From: Acholoe squamosa
Taxonomy: Eukaryota > Annelida > Polychaeta > Phyllodocida > Polynoidae
NCBI GenBank assembly: GCA_949317995.1
Contig: OX439043.1
Location: forward strand, 58,111,339 to 58,175,338
Length of the DNA: 64,000 nucleotides
Direction: 5' to 3'
Shown: in pieces, positions 1-10,651 of the stretch
How positions within the stretch are numbered: position 1 is the first letter of the stretch
Layout of the letters: each line of letters begins with the position of its first letter
The notes under the pieces: model-generated
The model's input: the letters and a program-made list of their open reading frames with translations, nothing else
What the model was told of the DNA's origin: nothing
The model's database searches: none
Translations under genes and position numbers: made by a program

Positions 1-2
1 AC

Positions 3-744
3 CTTGTTGCGGATGAGTCGGTTGGTGGCCTTCTCGCATTGAGTCGCGAGTTTTGCTTTGTAGTAGAGGATGACGCAGGAGTTATTGGCTACATTGTGGC
101 CACCCCAAATGCTAAGGACTACCAAAAGCAGTGGATCGAATCCTGGATCCCTCAAATGAAGAAGAAATACCCAAAGCCAAAGTCCGAGGAGGGACTCTCT
201 CCAGCTGAGGTAAGCATCTCCCAAATATGAAAGCATCAAAATATGCTTGTAAGGTCCATTGTACGTATTAAACTTGCTGGTTAAGTACTATTCTATATTG
301 TTAATCCCCGCCTATGAGTCACTAAGTGGATTCAGGAACGCACTATAAGCCGCAGTAGAGCTCTCTAACAACTGGCTGTACAGTATGTGAGTAGATACCA
401 AGCTTTTAAATCATTTGATACAGGTGTTTCTCTCTTCTTTCATTCAGGAGATCATGCTGACATTCCACACGACGCCACAACCGCTGCCAGACTCACTCTG
501 TGAAAAGTTCCCAGGTTTCCTGCACCTCAACATCCTATCCCGGAAGCTGAATGACTTAACAGTGCCCCGCCAGTTGCTGACCTGTGCCGTTAAGACGCTT
601 CGCGCGAGTGGCACATCGGGTGTGCACACATTCTGCCATGTCAGCCACATCAACATGCTGGCCTTCCACATCAAACTCGGGTTTAACGATATGACCAATG
701 ATGACGCTCCCAAAGACATGCTCGTCCTGGGTCAGTTGATATAA
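3..744 (+). CDS. OGA: O-GlcNAcase (OGA)-type protein, C-terminal acetyltransferase-like domain (3' end of gene)
   Basis: Two coding exons, 3-209 and 448-744, joined in phase 0 (donor GAG|GTAAGC at 209/210, acceptor CATTCAG at 441-447). The 168 residues seen end at TAA 742-744. They match what I know of the OGA C-terminus: a GNAT-like fold with FCFVVEDDAGVIGYIVAT (core strands), then SWIPQMKKKYPKP, a linker, IMLTFH, and a final part with IKLGF and KDMLVLGQLI where OGA proteins have a similar KLG and ILG ending. In the family this domain follows the glycoside hydrolase that removes O-GlcNAc from nuclear and cytosolic proteins; in vertebrates it is regarded as a pseudo-acetyltransferase. The hydrolase part would lie upstream, outside the window, so a stand-alone acetyltransferase-like relative cannot be excluded. 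Identity is from remembered family patterns, not a search. Confidence 0.78.
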
Positions 745-835
745 CAACTTCAATATATCACATTCTGACCTTGACCTCAATCTGGTAATAGGAGAGGCCA
801 TTTCACCACAGGTCGTCACAGCGACATCTGTTGAC

Positions 836-841
836 AATAAA
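836..841 (+). terminator. Poly(A) signal of the OGA-type gene
   Basis: AATAAA lies 92 bases after the stop codon of the OGA-type gene. A second AATAAA is at 1122-1127. Either could end the transcript. Confidence 0.55.
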
Positions 842-3472
842 AGTCTGGGAACCTAAAGGTCACAAAACTGCTTTATAGGTGAAAGTGGTCTACAAAAATC
901 ACCAGGTGAAACCGTGGTGCAGGCTAAAGACTTAGTGGAGCTGGAAGGACGTGATCCAAGCTATAGCCATACACATTACTTTGGTGTTTTCATGTTTTGG
1001 TGCTTTGGTTGGCGGATAGTTCTTTTCCTGCTACCACCTCAACTCATTCTGAAAGTGGCAGGGGACACAATATACTGCCCCATTCGAGCAATCAATCACC
1101 AGAACAGCAACACATTCCCCGAATAAAGAACTGCCATACAGTTTTGTTATTTATACAATGTAAAATTGGTGGAGAATCTGGATTTTCTACATAGTGTTGT
1201 CAACCACCAGGAATACTTCATGAAAACTCAGGATACTCCGAATGGCCTTTCAGTCAGTGTCTACTTATTAGAGCGAAGGGGTGTCCGGGGGTCAATCTAT
1301 ATTAGCACGTGCGCAAACACCTTTTGCATTTACTGACTTTGAGACCCCTGATTTCATTGGGGGCTGGGTTGGCAACACTGCTCAAGTGAAAACCCAAGTT
1401 TAAACTGCTAATATTAATTAATTTAAAATGTAATATTCACTCCCGATAAATCATTATACAGTAGGGTTTGTCTGGGCTTAGTAGGAAAAAAGCTCACTTA
1501 AAATAGTGATAATGACTTGTAGACAACTATGTGATGTTCAAGTATTCTGTCGGGATGAATTTATTACCTGTATTCAACTTCTATGAAGTTACTATAAGAG
1601 ACTTTGAGTGAAGTTAGTTTAAACTCAATTGCATGAATGGTTTCTCTAATAATTTAGTGAAAAACCAGGTTCAGTGTGCTGATGTTTTTTCCTGTGACGT
1701 TGGGTACAACATGTACTTGCAATTTAGTTTTTAACAACACAAAAGTAAAAGATCCTGTCGTGAATAATTTTTTCTTACTATGGCATATTATGTAGTTTTA
1801 ATTCAGGGTGTATGAAAAATTCCGAAAATACACATAATTTATTGCAAAGTGTCCGGTACTACAAAACTTTGATCCAAGAAAGGAAATTGGGAGTAAATCT
1901 ATGGCCCTGAGCTATGGGCATGTCGAACTCTGAAATCAGATAAAATTCTAAAACCCTGCACCCCTAAATTATTCTATAGATGTGGTGCTGTTAAACACCA
2001 ATCAGTCATTATTTCTAAATGCTATGTAAGATGTCTTGGACATAAAACAGTCAGGAATAATGATAAACAAACAGGTACCAGGGCCTCGCTTTCCTAAACT
2101 TCTCAAGCCCAGGGCAGACAATGCATTTAAAAAAGAGTGCACTGGTTTGCCACAACCATCAAATCAATAAGCTCTGTACCCATAACCTCATTATACTGTT
2201 GTGTTGTGAAAGCTTACCCTGGTGTACACCAGGTCACTTATCTGAGACAAGTCGTTTTGTATCCTGCAGTGAATAGCGCAAGGTCAGTTACTCAACTGCT
2301 CTAGAGGTAAGGCTAGAAGGATTGGCAACGAATCCATTTAACGCGTTCAGAATGTCAGCCAAGCAGGGAATCGAAAATATCGATTTCGCATGTTGTAAAG
2401 TTTGTCAGCCCTGCCACATTAACACGTTGTCTCGTATAACTGTTTCATCCAATAGAAAAGTTTTCTCAAGGTCAACATTTACAAAACAAAACTTGGGTTT
2501 AGACTGATATTCAGGTACATAAGAGATTACAAACTAGAATAGATTAAACAGTTTATTACTTGTATGTATTTGACATCAGTCTGTCTCCATTTTGTATAAT
2601 GTGTTATTTTTAGGTTTCATCAGAATTATTCCATAGTTTATTTTTGCTTAAAATCCTACCTTTACAGTGAGTTGTGTTCGTAATGAAATATAAGAAGGTT
2701 CAATAATTAAAAGATAATATATATGAACAATCATACATTGATTACCGTATTGCCAATGTATCTCGATGTTTGAGCTGATTAGTAATCTAGCTGTTAAATA
2801 GAGGTTTAAAGTAAGAATGTCAAAAATGCACTGTATATAGGGAAATATGGAGTACATAATGTGTACATTATGTTACACATTATTCCGCGTGCCATTTGTA
2901 AAGCAGACAGTTCATGATGTGCAATGGAGATTCACATGGATGTCGACATACAGCTGAATTCATTTAGAGGCCAATATCCAATATTCAAACCGTTATTTGT
3001 GAGGTCATCTTCCATAAACCATAATACCTTGTGTATAAGCCGCTACTAACATCAGGGACTTCACAGGGAAATCATGGGAAATAGAAAAAAAACATAGAAA
3101 AGACGGGAAACTGTGAAAATGTTGTCTAAACACAGGGGAAAGAAAAATTGTCATATAGGAAAAATGGTTTGAGGCCCAGTATGAAAACCTCAATGGCTTT
3201 TTGTTATAAAACCCACCAAAGGGAGAACTACGACCAATTGATAAGTTTTCAATATCACGATTAGGACAAATATATCACTCCAGTGTTGCGAAAACTTTTT
3301 CTCGACGAAGGCCAATGTGACCCGTGTCATGGCATCTTAGGCAGGCCATTTCCATCTCACACAGGCCATATAAACATTGATGTTTTATATAAACGTCATT
3401 GTAAATTTAAAAGAAATCAGGAAATGTTTAAATATAAAGCAAATTCACAAAAATCCTATTTTTGCTTCTAGT
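842..3472. other. Intergenic stretch, no gene recognised
   Basis: AT-rich DNA between the OGA-type gene and the repeats upstream of the NF-YA 3' end. The open frames here are short and have no splice-supported coding pattern. I see no RNA gene. Nothing specific is supported apart from the second poly(A) signal near 1122. Confidence 0.5.
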
Positions 3473-3660
3473 GGGCAGATTTGAAAAAGGCTTTCACCAT
3501 TAGAAAGCTAAGATTATGACAGGCCATTGTGGCCTGCGTCCCAAGGCCCTAGACTGGCCATTACGATTCTACGCTGGCAAAAGCTGGTGTCTTTTCGGCA
3601 ACACTGTATCACTGTGACTGTTCCCATGCAGGAAAATCCACCTTGGCGCAGAGAAAAAGT
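3473..3660 (+). repeat. Dispersed repeat, copy 1 (GGCCTGCGTCCCAAGGCCCT family)
   Basis: This segment shares an ordered series of blocks with 60935-61100: GATTTGAAAA, CATTAGAAAGCT, ACAGGCCAT or GCAGGCCAT, CCCAAGGCCCTA, GGCAAAAGC and GAAAATCC. A related copy lies in the other orientation at 60165-60268. It is an interspersed repeat of unknown class; I see no terminal inverted repeats. Confidence 0.6.
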
Positions 3661-3769
3661 TGGGACCCCATTATATGTGATGTCTCATATCCCAGTTGCT
3701 TCTTATTGGAGCTACCAAAAGTCTAGGTGTATGGTCTGCGTAAAAAGGTGAGGTATATTTTAACATTGG

Positions 3770-3852
3770 TTTTTAATAAAATATGCCTCAGGTGCACCAT
3801 AAGGAATTCTCCCAAAGTGGGGGTGTACCTTATATGCGAGATTTTACGGTAA
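3770..3852. mobile_element. Decayed fragment of the CCGTAATCTCCC MITE family
   Basis: Contains AGGTGCACCATAAGG, GTACCTTATATGCGAG and the end ATTTTACGGTA, which match the internal GCGCACCTTATA units and terminal GATTACGGTA of the intact copies elsewhere in the window. The left end is missing. Confidence 0.5.
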
Positions 3853-4198
3853 TTCTGGTTGTCGCAAATTGTGTAGTACCAGTTTGAAGGTAGCCTGAAG
3901 CATTTAGTGCAAATCAATGACTTAAAAGATACCCATTAGCATGTATGTACTAATCAACTGTTAACATTCAATGTGAATACTCCTCAAGGCGAAGAGTGTT
4001 TAAAATAAACGGGAAATACAGATTAAGGAACTCTTTCAGAGACCTTGTTATTGGAGTGAAGCTCTGTTTGAATAGACTAGCTCTTTTCCATAATAGAACC
4101 AAGCCTACATAGATCTGTCTCTGATCCAATTATCTATACCACCAATAAGTCTATATACATTTCCTTGAGTCGTAGGTATTATATTTACAACTTTATTA

Positions 4199-4413
4199 AG
4201 GCCACACCAAAAAAATAAGTTGGTCTACGAATTTCCCTCTTCATATTTTCAAGAATGCAAAATTTTTTTTTCTTTGAAAAAAATCTTGTCTACGGATGGA
4301 AATCCATTGGATAAAAAAAAATTCTTAAAAAATTCAAAAAAAAATTTCGCTCGCTCGCACCATTTTTTCAAAACGAAAATCCGTAGACCAACTTATTTTT
4401 TTTGGTGTGGCCT
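4199..4413. mobile_element. MITE with long terminal inverted repeats (AGGCCACACCAAAAAAA family)
   Basis: The left end AGGCCACACC plus an A-run, AATAAGTTGGTCTACG, is repeated in reverse complement at the right end (CGTAGACCAACTTATT, T-run, GGTGTGGCCT). The arms pair over about 33 bases and the element is about 215 bp. The interior is A/T-rich with GCTCGCTCGC. It encodes no protein, so it is non-autonomous. It lies just 3' of the NF-YA stop codon and may be transcribed in the NF-YA 3'UTR if the poly(A) signal at 4192-4197 (AATAAA on -) is used. The target duplication is not clear. Confidence 0.85.
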
Positions 4414-4599
4414 AAACATCAATTAAATATTTTCAAACAATATACACACATCACATGTTTGGAACAAGCCCTTGATTATGTAGAACAGATTATACATGAG
4501 AACATCGAACCATTTCAAAACAAGTTTGGCAACTCTTATCATCACCCCATGAACTAAATTCATACACATCCTAACTGAAATTATGTCCTATTTTTATTT

Positions 4600-6415
4600 C
4601 TACAAATTTTCTTTATTGCCATAGGATATAGGAGTCTGCAGCTTAAGGAACTTCCCTCCAGGCCCACGTTTTCTTTTTGTAGCGTGAACATGCCGTGAGT
4701 TGTAAATGTACTTCTGCAAAGAAAAAAGGCATCAATAGAAATGAGTCCGGGCTTCCCTAGCCCACTTAAAAGGGTCTATATCTCCTCTTTCCAATCCCCT
4801 CAGGATGTGTGTGGTGCACATATGCGCGGGCACTGACACATTCCTCTGTTAAATTATCAACCTGTGAAGCATGGGATAGCCACTTAGTGCCGCTAAAGTG
4901 CTGTAAAACACAAATCAATCAATCAATCAATAGAAATGAATCGTCATGTACCAATTAAGATCTTTAGATCTGAAATGAATTTCAAGCGAACAACTATTGA
5001 TGAGATATAATATTCACTCCTCCTACCACAACTCTACTTTCTAGTTCTCATGCAAGTATTCATAAACAGCAAAAGTAAACATTTTAATACTTCATCAGAA
5101 GCATCAATGATTGAACTCACAGAACGTTCTTTTGCTATTCTTCCACGAGCTTCCAGTTTTGCCCGAGCTTCTCGCCTCTTCAATATTCTGTGGTATTGTT
5201 TGGCGTTAACATAGAGTGGTTCATCAGATTTGCTGACCTATTAAAAGAAAACATCATATTCTAGGGCATAAACGGTAAAATTAATCCTAAGCTTTATTGA
5301 CACTACCTGCAGCCTGTTAAAGCGCCAGACTGCCCTTGAAAAATAAGTAAGGATTCCTTGCATTGCTATAAATTGCCAGATGGAAGAAATTATCTTTCTC
5401 TTTTCCTCTTCTTTACTTAATATACGGTCTGCAAAAAAGATCACAATACATATTGTGTAACCTACCATGACATATTGGGTAAATAATACCGGTAAAAAAG
5501 CTAAGGTACTGCTCTGCTTGATGTACTGGCCTCACTTAGTTTTGAAATATCAAGTTTATTGTTCTTTTGAAAATGAACCACAATTCGCCCATGGGACTTT
5601 CAACCGATACCAAGATCATGAGAGCTATACACTTACATTACAGAGGGACTGGGCATTGGCAGCTAGTGGAATACTTGGTAGGCTAACGACTTGCATGCCT
5701 GATAAGGGGGTCACCTCCTGTCCCGTGCTATCAATGTAGACAGGCTGCTGCTGTCCAACTATCTGGTGTCCTTCACCAAATATACTGCTTGTGGATTGTT
5801 CCGATAAGAGAGCTGACAACGGGTATCCATCTGGAATTCAGAGTGTCAACCACATATATTTTGAAGCATCATTTTAATCTATGTGTTGCCAAAAATCATG
5901 TTTTTTCTCAAGGAACTAGGATTTCCCTAATATTTTCACAAAGCTAGTGATTCTACATGAGTTAAATAAAGGAAATGGAAAAAGGATTGTCAAAAGGAAA
6001 GACGACCGTAGCATTACAAACTTAGTCTTATATATCTTGTATACCATAGGTATTTATCTCACAGCATGATTTTGATGGACGTACCATGAGACTGGAAAGT
6101 TGTTGGGGTATCCACTTGACAGTCTTGAATCTGCTCTTGGGGCACCTTAAATTGTGAAGTTGAGTCAGGCAGGTTTATGTTCCCTGAGGGTTTAACACAG
6201 ATCGTTTCATATGGCCCTTCCTGCCCATAGTCGATATTGGTCAAGGTACAGTAAGCCTGATCTTCATTTCCATTTGGTGCGGTTTGATGGAAGGCTTGAG
6301 GCACAACTTCAATGCACTGAATACCTGACGGAAGGCCGGTTGTATCTCCCATTTCCAAAGTTATTGCCTCCATCTTTCTCCTGTCGGGTCACTTGAAAAG
6401 TGAGATATTCTCTTC
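4600..6415 (-). CDS. NFYA: NF-YA (CCAAT-box transcription factor subunit A), short and divergent
   Basis: Four coding exons on -: 6373-6085 (exon probably starts at 6415), 5830-5637, 5237-5121 and 4713-4600, stop TAG 4602-4600. The splice phases agree and give 237 aa; vertebrate NF-YA is about 350. Residues 1-96 carry a little glutamine; 97-161 include VGQQQPVYIDSTGQEVTPL; 162-200 hold the subunit-binding helix YVNAKQYHRILKRREARAKL, which in the family docks on the NF-YB/NF-YC histone-fold pair; 201-237 hold the DNA-binding part KYIYNSRHVHATKRKRG then PGGKF. The first helix is near-canonical but the second departs at usually invariant sites (see findings). The C-terminus is only about 15 residues beyond the domain. 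NF-YA acts in the nucleus at CCAAT promoters. Start chosen as the first ATG after the acceptor TTTGCAG. Possible poly(A) signals on - are at 4598-4593 and 4197-4192. Confidence 0.88.
4745..4930 (+). mobile_element. SINE-like dispersed repeat with (AATC)n tail, copy 1
   Basis: About 115 bases beginning CTAGCCCACTTAAAAGGGTC and including GATGTGTGTGGTGCACATAT are repeated in opposite orientation at 44027-44215. The copy ends in a tetranucleotide tail, (AATC)n at 4915-4930; the second copy has (GAGT)n at the matching end. Variable short tandem tails are typical of SINEs or non-LTR 3' ends. It sits in the last intron of NF-YA. Confidence 0.65.
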
Positions 6416-7094
6416 CTGCAAACATTTACAATGCAGTTAATGTCCATATGAAAATGAGTTATATGTTGACCGACTATATGTTCTCATTAGGTAGGGCTAA
6501 CCTCCCCCTCCAATCATATATTAGGCCGTCCAAACTACATATCTAGTAGCTTTGACAGTCAGGAAAAGACTGTTGGGTCTGCCCCAATCTGGCCAAAGAA
6601 AAAAAAAATTGTTTCAGGTAACATGTTAAAAAAAATGAAGGTAAAGGCTAGGCCTTAGGCCTACGTGTAATTGACTACTATGTCCTATGTTCAAAAGAAT
6701 CTCTATTCTTTTATTCATTCTACTGCCCTTCAAGGGTTAATGTGATGCCATTTCCTGATCCGCTGTATCTAAAGGTGAACTGGTGATATGTGGCACTGAA
6801 AGGGTTAATGACCACTGGTGCATGAAGGCTGGAAGAAATAGACTAATCCCCTATTGTTCATGGCCAGTGAACTGGTACACAACCTATTCTCTGTCTCTGA
6901 GGTGTAAATGATATCCATACCATCTACATGGCCTATGGGCTACCTTCAACTATATTATATACCAAAAACATATACACCAATAGCAATGTGTACAGAGACA
7001 GAGTATGGGCCATATTTCCCTCTTTGTTCCTATGTCTGTCAGAATCCCTCTTTGTTTTAATGTGGTTTTGTGCCTCGGTCTATGTATATATAAG

Positions 7095-7123
7095 TATGTG
7101 ATTGACGTCTAGTCAATCACATA
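7095..7123. repeat. Short perfect palindrome
   Basis: TATGTGATTGAC and GTCAATCACATA form 12-base arms around a 5-base centre. It could be an old transposon relic or a protein-binding site; nothing decides between these. Confidence 0.5.
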
Positions 7124-7190
7124 ATTAGCTAAGGGTAGGTTTGTTGTTTTTTTTAAATTTTGTAAAAATTATTTAACTACTACAATGACT

Positions 7191-7236
7191 CGCGACTCGC
7201 CATGGTGACTCACGACTCACAGCGGTGACTCACTGA
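7191..7236. promoter_or_regulatory. Cluster of AP-1-like TGACTCA motifs
   Basis: GTGACTCAC occurs twice within 30 bases, with CGACTCGC and CGACTCAC between. TGACTCA is the AP-1/bZIP consensus. It lies about 800 bases upstream of the NF-YA coding start. Function is inference; it may equally be a short tandem repeat of GTGACTCRC. Confidence 0.25.
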
Positions 7237-7338
7237 CCACTCAATTAACTTTAACAAACGCCGAAAAATAAATATTTTCTTGAAAATTGGAGGAAAAAAG
7301 AGCTTTGGTCGGCCCTGTTTTGCTAGGGAGGCTCGGGT

Positions 7339-7428
7339 TACCTAGCTTAGAATCCTAAACTCTCATCTCTGTACCGCCGTCACGGCGGTACAGAGATGAG
7401 AGATTAGATTTCTAAGCTAGGGTTACCT
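7339..7428. repeat. Near-perfect foldback repeat around GTACCGCCGTCACGGCGGTAC
   Basis: Arms 7360-7380 and 7382-7402 are exact reverse complements (21 bases, one-base centre). Outside them the arms continue imperfectly: CTAGCTTAGAA on the left, TTCTAAGCTAG on the right, then GGTTACC on both outer sides. The total arm is about 42 bases with no coding content. Probably a small palindromic transposon. Confidence 0.75.
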
Positions 7429-7554
7429 GATACACACAACTTTTTTTTTGGCCTAGACTGCGACCAAATATACATGTACAATGTACCAGTATCATTTTGA
7501 CTATCTCAGTGTTGCCTGTTGTGTCTGCCCCAAACTTTTTACAGCCTGCTTGAC

Positions 7555-7755
7555 AGCAGACAAAATTCTCCGGCGCAGAGAATTTTCATGGAATGTACAT
7601 GCCACTCTTTAATCTTTAGTATCGTGCAGGCTATTTTTGCTAAAAAGAGGGTAAATCTTTTTACACTCCCCCTCAGGAGGGGGTCTGAATTTTTTACACC
7701 CCCCCCCCTCAAACCAACCACCCCCCCCCCCCGTTGATAAATAATATTAATGACC
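7555..7755. mobile_element. Copy of the GGGAGTGRTCATT MITE family, one arm
   Basis: This segment is an inverted copy of 7852-8119: both have AAAGAGGGTAAATCTTTTTA or its reverse complement, then G/C-runs, then the end GTTGATAAATAAT...GACCACTCCC. The left end has no matching terminal repeat. The two copies face each other and make a large hairpin-like arrangement over about 560 bases. Confidence 0.65.
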
Positions 7756-7851
7756 ACTCCCTAAGACTAGGAGTTCTTATAGGTAACTTAGGCTAAGTTA
7801 CCTACCGGTATATTATAGTCTTAGCTTGAGTTCTTATAGCCTTATTAGGGA

Positions 7852-8119
7852 GTGGTCATTTATTATCAACAAGGGGGGTGGTGGGTTTGAGGGGGGGCGT
7901 AAAAACTTTCTGACCCCTCTCGAGGGGGGGCTAAAAAGATTTACCCTCTTTTTAGCAAAAAAGCCTGCGCGCTACTATAGATCAAAAAGGGGGCGCGAAA
8001 ACTCTCTGCGCCGGAGGGGGCGCGCAAATTTTTTTTACTGCCATCGAGGGGGGGGCGTCAAAAATTTTCGGAGGAAAAACCCACCACCCCCCCTGTTGAT
8101 AAATAATGACCACTCCCTT
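7852..8119. mobile_element. GGGAGTGRTCATT MITE, full copy
   Basis: Left end GGGAGTGGTCATTTATTATC, AACAAGGGGGGTGGTGGG; the right end is its reverse complement at about 8080-8118. Terminal inverted repeats are about 38 bases. The interior is rich in long G and C runs. The same family recurs at 16606-16835, and one end at 10300-10318. Non-coding; superfamily undetermined because no clean target duplication is visible. Confidence 0.8.
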
Positions 8120-9060
8120 CTTATCGGGGAGGTATACAAGCAAGGGAGAGCTTGCTCCCGAGCTGCGCGAAATATGTGACGCACACCGCAGCGCCCCCAT
8201 CGGCCGGGAGAGCAAGCGCTGAGTACCCGTGGCCAGCAGGCAAAACTCTGCTACGTGAGCTCATCCATGTCACTGTATTTTGGGCCTAAATTAGCCTAAA
8301 ATCAAAAATCAATAGTGTATCTTGTAGGAAATTGTCTGAAAAAGCTGAAAAATATGGTCTCAATGTCATAGAATTAGGGAAAGATGGTGTAAAATGCTGT
8401 CAAAAAGTCATGGAAATGCATTTTTGTTGCCACAGCTATTAGGGATGGGCATCCAAAATTTTATTCCTAAATCTATGTGACGTGATAGAAGGACAAGGAA
8501 GACTTTAGGGGGGGGGCATTGTAGCTTTTGTCATATTGGTAGGGGATTGGAAAAATATTTGCTCGTCTCCCGTTGGAAATCTAAGACCCTAAAACTACTA
8601 TTTCTGAGCACATCGGCCACTGTCAAGCCGGTGGAAAGATGGCATATTATCACTCATGCACATTTCGGTGAATGTTCTTGAACATATATCAAGTTGTCAT
8701 AATTTAATTGAACACAAATCATACTGCAATATATGTTTATGACATGTTTATATCGTGCAGACATGTTTTCTATGTGAAGGGGAGGGGAAAGATCGAGATT
8801 TATTTGGAGGGTTCAATACTCTCAGTTTAGACTTCCCGGGTTTGTTTGCGTACCACGTGGAAAGTACAGGGGCGTGGGAAGCAGTTTCAGAGTGGGTGGG
8901 ACAAGGGGGGTTTTCTGCAATTTTTGACCTCCCTTTGCTTGACCTTTTAGTTTTGACCTTTTGAGGAGTTGGCCAAAAGTGGGGGGGACATGTCCCCCCT
9001 GCTTTCCACGCCCATGAAGTAGGTCACGACGCCATGCCCATATATGGCAGACCCTGTCTA
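8120..9060. other. Intergenic stretch, no gene recognised
   Basis: Between two MITEs. The frame near 8755-8964 overlaps G-rich sequence of repeat type and has no splice or homology support. Confidence 0.4.
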
Positions 9061-9306
9061 CTGTAATCTCCCACGTATAAGGCGCAGCCCGCGTATAAGG
9101 CGCACCCCCAACTAAGGGAGGCCTGTCCCACGTATAAGGCGCACCCCTAAGAGTAGATTTTTGTTAATGTAGTACTGTTCTATAGTAAAAATACCCCCCC
9201 CCCTATAAGGCGCACCCCAAACTCAAGGCAATTTTCCTCCCACGTATAAGACCCAGCAGCCTTTTGTTTGGCCTATAAGACGCTCCTTATACGCGGGAGA
9301 TTACGG
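9061..9306. mobile_element. CCGTAATCTCCC palindromic MITE, copy (TA target)
   Basis: Starts CTGTAATCTCCCACGTATAA after TA and ends ATACGCGGGAGATTACGG before TA. The interior repeats CGTATAAGGCGCACCCC in direct and inverted form. It includes CTGTTCTATAGTAAAA, the site that carries a nested insertion in the copy at 14398. Non-coding. Confidence 0.85.
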
Positions 9307-9613
9307 TATGTGTATAGTGACAGATATGCAGTGCTTTTCACGGGCGCCCATCCCTACATTCAGTGCTGCAGCAGCAGGCAACATTCTGTCCAAATGTTGT
9401 CATGTGTTTTTTCACCTCATACGGTCAAAATACTCCGATTTCCTTCAGGAACAAGTCAAAATGATCGCAAAGACCCACTGAATTCATATAGAGGATCATC
9501 CCTTCGATTAAAGTAAGTTTTGATAGCGAAAAATGCATCGTTTGTGGCTCATGTAACAGAGTTTTGCCAGGTGGCCGTTGGAATGCAGCAGTTGCTATTC
9601 TAGGGAGCAACAG

Positions 9614-9630
9614 TGACGTCATAGCAACCA
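9614..9630. promoter_or_regulatory. CRE (TGACGTCA) next to an RFX-like half site
   Basis: TGACGTCA at 9614-9621 is the full ATF/CREB palindrome, followed directly by TAGCAACC, which resembles an X-box half site. GTTGCTATTC lies about 35 bases before it in the opposite sense. It is about 1 kb from the SNRPG start and 3.2 kb from the NF-YA start, so it could mark a promoter for an NF-YA non-coding exon. Inference only. Confidence 0.35.
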
Positions 9631-10076
9631 GCGCGGCCCTTATCAGGCTTATCTCTCTACTGATAAGAATCCCCATGAAGGGTTAAATTAAATAGGAAAT
9701 GTACTAGAAAAAGGTGTTAAAAACCTTATCAGAAAAGATCTAAACTTCACACCGCAAAATGCAATACAAAATCTGAAAGATATTAAAAATTTGCTTCACA
9801 TAATTGATGCACTATTTTCTAATCCCAATATTAGAAAAGAAAATAGCAAAAAGGTTACTTTTGCTAGTACATTACCTATATAATTTGACCCTTTGCCCGC
9901 TCCCTAGCAACCAAGGTTCTGCTGCCGAGAATCCCGGCCGGTGAGCGCTGCAGTGCCTATCACATGAGAAAATCTACACTGGTGCGCTGCTCTAGGCTAA
10001 GTACTCAGGGAGCAGAGAAAGCACAGGCGAAGTCAGCGATCCCGTGAGGATATACGTCTACGCTTATTATATAGGC

Positions 10077-10268
10077 TATAAGAACTCAAGCTAAGACTTG
10101 CCACCCTTGTCTTGGCAAGGGCTGAAGACTGAGAACAGTGAAGTGAAGAGAGAAGTTAAAGTAAAGACTAAAGGCTAAGGACTTGTCTTGGAAGTTGGAG
10201 TGAAGCTTGAATTGCTGAAGCTCCTGAAGGCAGTGAAGCCTGAAGTGAACTTGAAGGGGTTGAAAAAA
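10077..10268. repeat. Purine-rich GTGAAG/CTGAAG low-complexity repeat
   Basis: Irregular repetition of GTGAAG, CTGAAG and TTGAAG over about 190 bases. Its first 22 bases (CTATAAGAACTCAAGCTAAG...) are the reverse complement of 7822-7845, so the block is linked to repeat material upstream. The end of a GGGAGTGATCATT element follows at 10300-10318. Confidence 0.55.
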
Positions 10269-10513
10269 TTGACCCCACCCCACCTCAAACCTGCCACCCT
10301 GATCAAAAAATGATCACTCCCTTAATATGAATTAGATCTTGCAAGTTTTACGTAGCGACTGTGACAAGTCTGAAGGATAAATACTGGACCCATAGAAATA
10401 TTCACCAATATTTCTATGCTGGACCTTACCAAAATTGGTTTAGACAACACAGAGTATGTCCATACGTGTCTATTTGTATTTGGCGCGGAAACTTCCTATG
10501 TGTGTTATTGTGT

Positions 10514-10521
10514 TGACGTCA
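10514..10521 (+). promoter_or_regulatory. CRE in the SNRPG core promoter region
   Basis: TGACGTCA lies 131-138 bases before the SNRPG ATG. Full CREs close to the start are common in housekeeping promoters. There is no TATA box at a matching distance that I can defend. Confidence 0.5.
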
Positions 10522-10651
10522 TCATTTCTTGTGTTTACTACTGAAGCTGGTTTTCGGCATATGATTTTCTCAGGCAAGGACCAGCGCAAACGTACACCGT
10601 ACGCGAACGAGGAATCTACCTAGAAGGGAATATAATCCATCAAAATCCAAG

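Larger units (their letters stand above)
6416..7338. other. Upstream region of NF-YA, no gene recognised
   Basis: The stretch 5' of the first coding NF-YA exon. A non-coding first exon is expected somewhere between here and about 10 kb but I could not place it. It contains a palindrome at 7095-7123 and a group of TGACTCA motifs near 7205 and 7223. Confidence 0.4.

Noticed and set aside
7826..8215. Open frames of 117 and 77 codons with glycine and proline runs
   Set aside because: They translate the G and C runs of the GGGAGTGRTCATT MITE.
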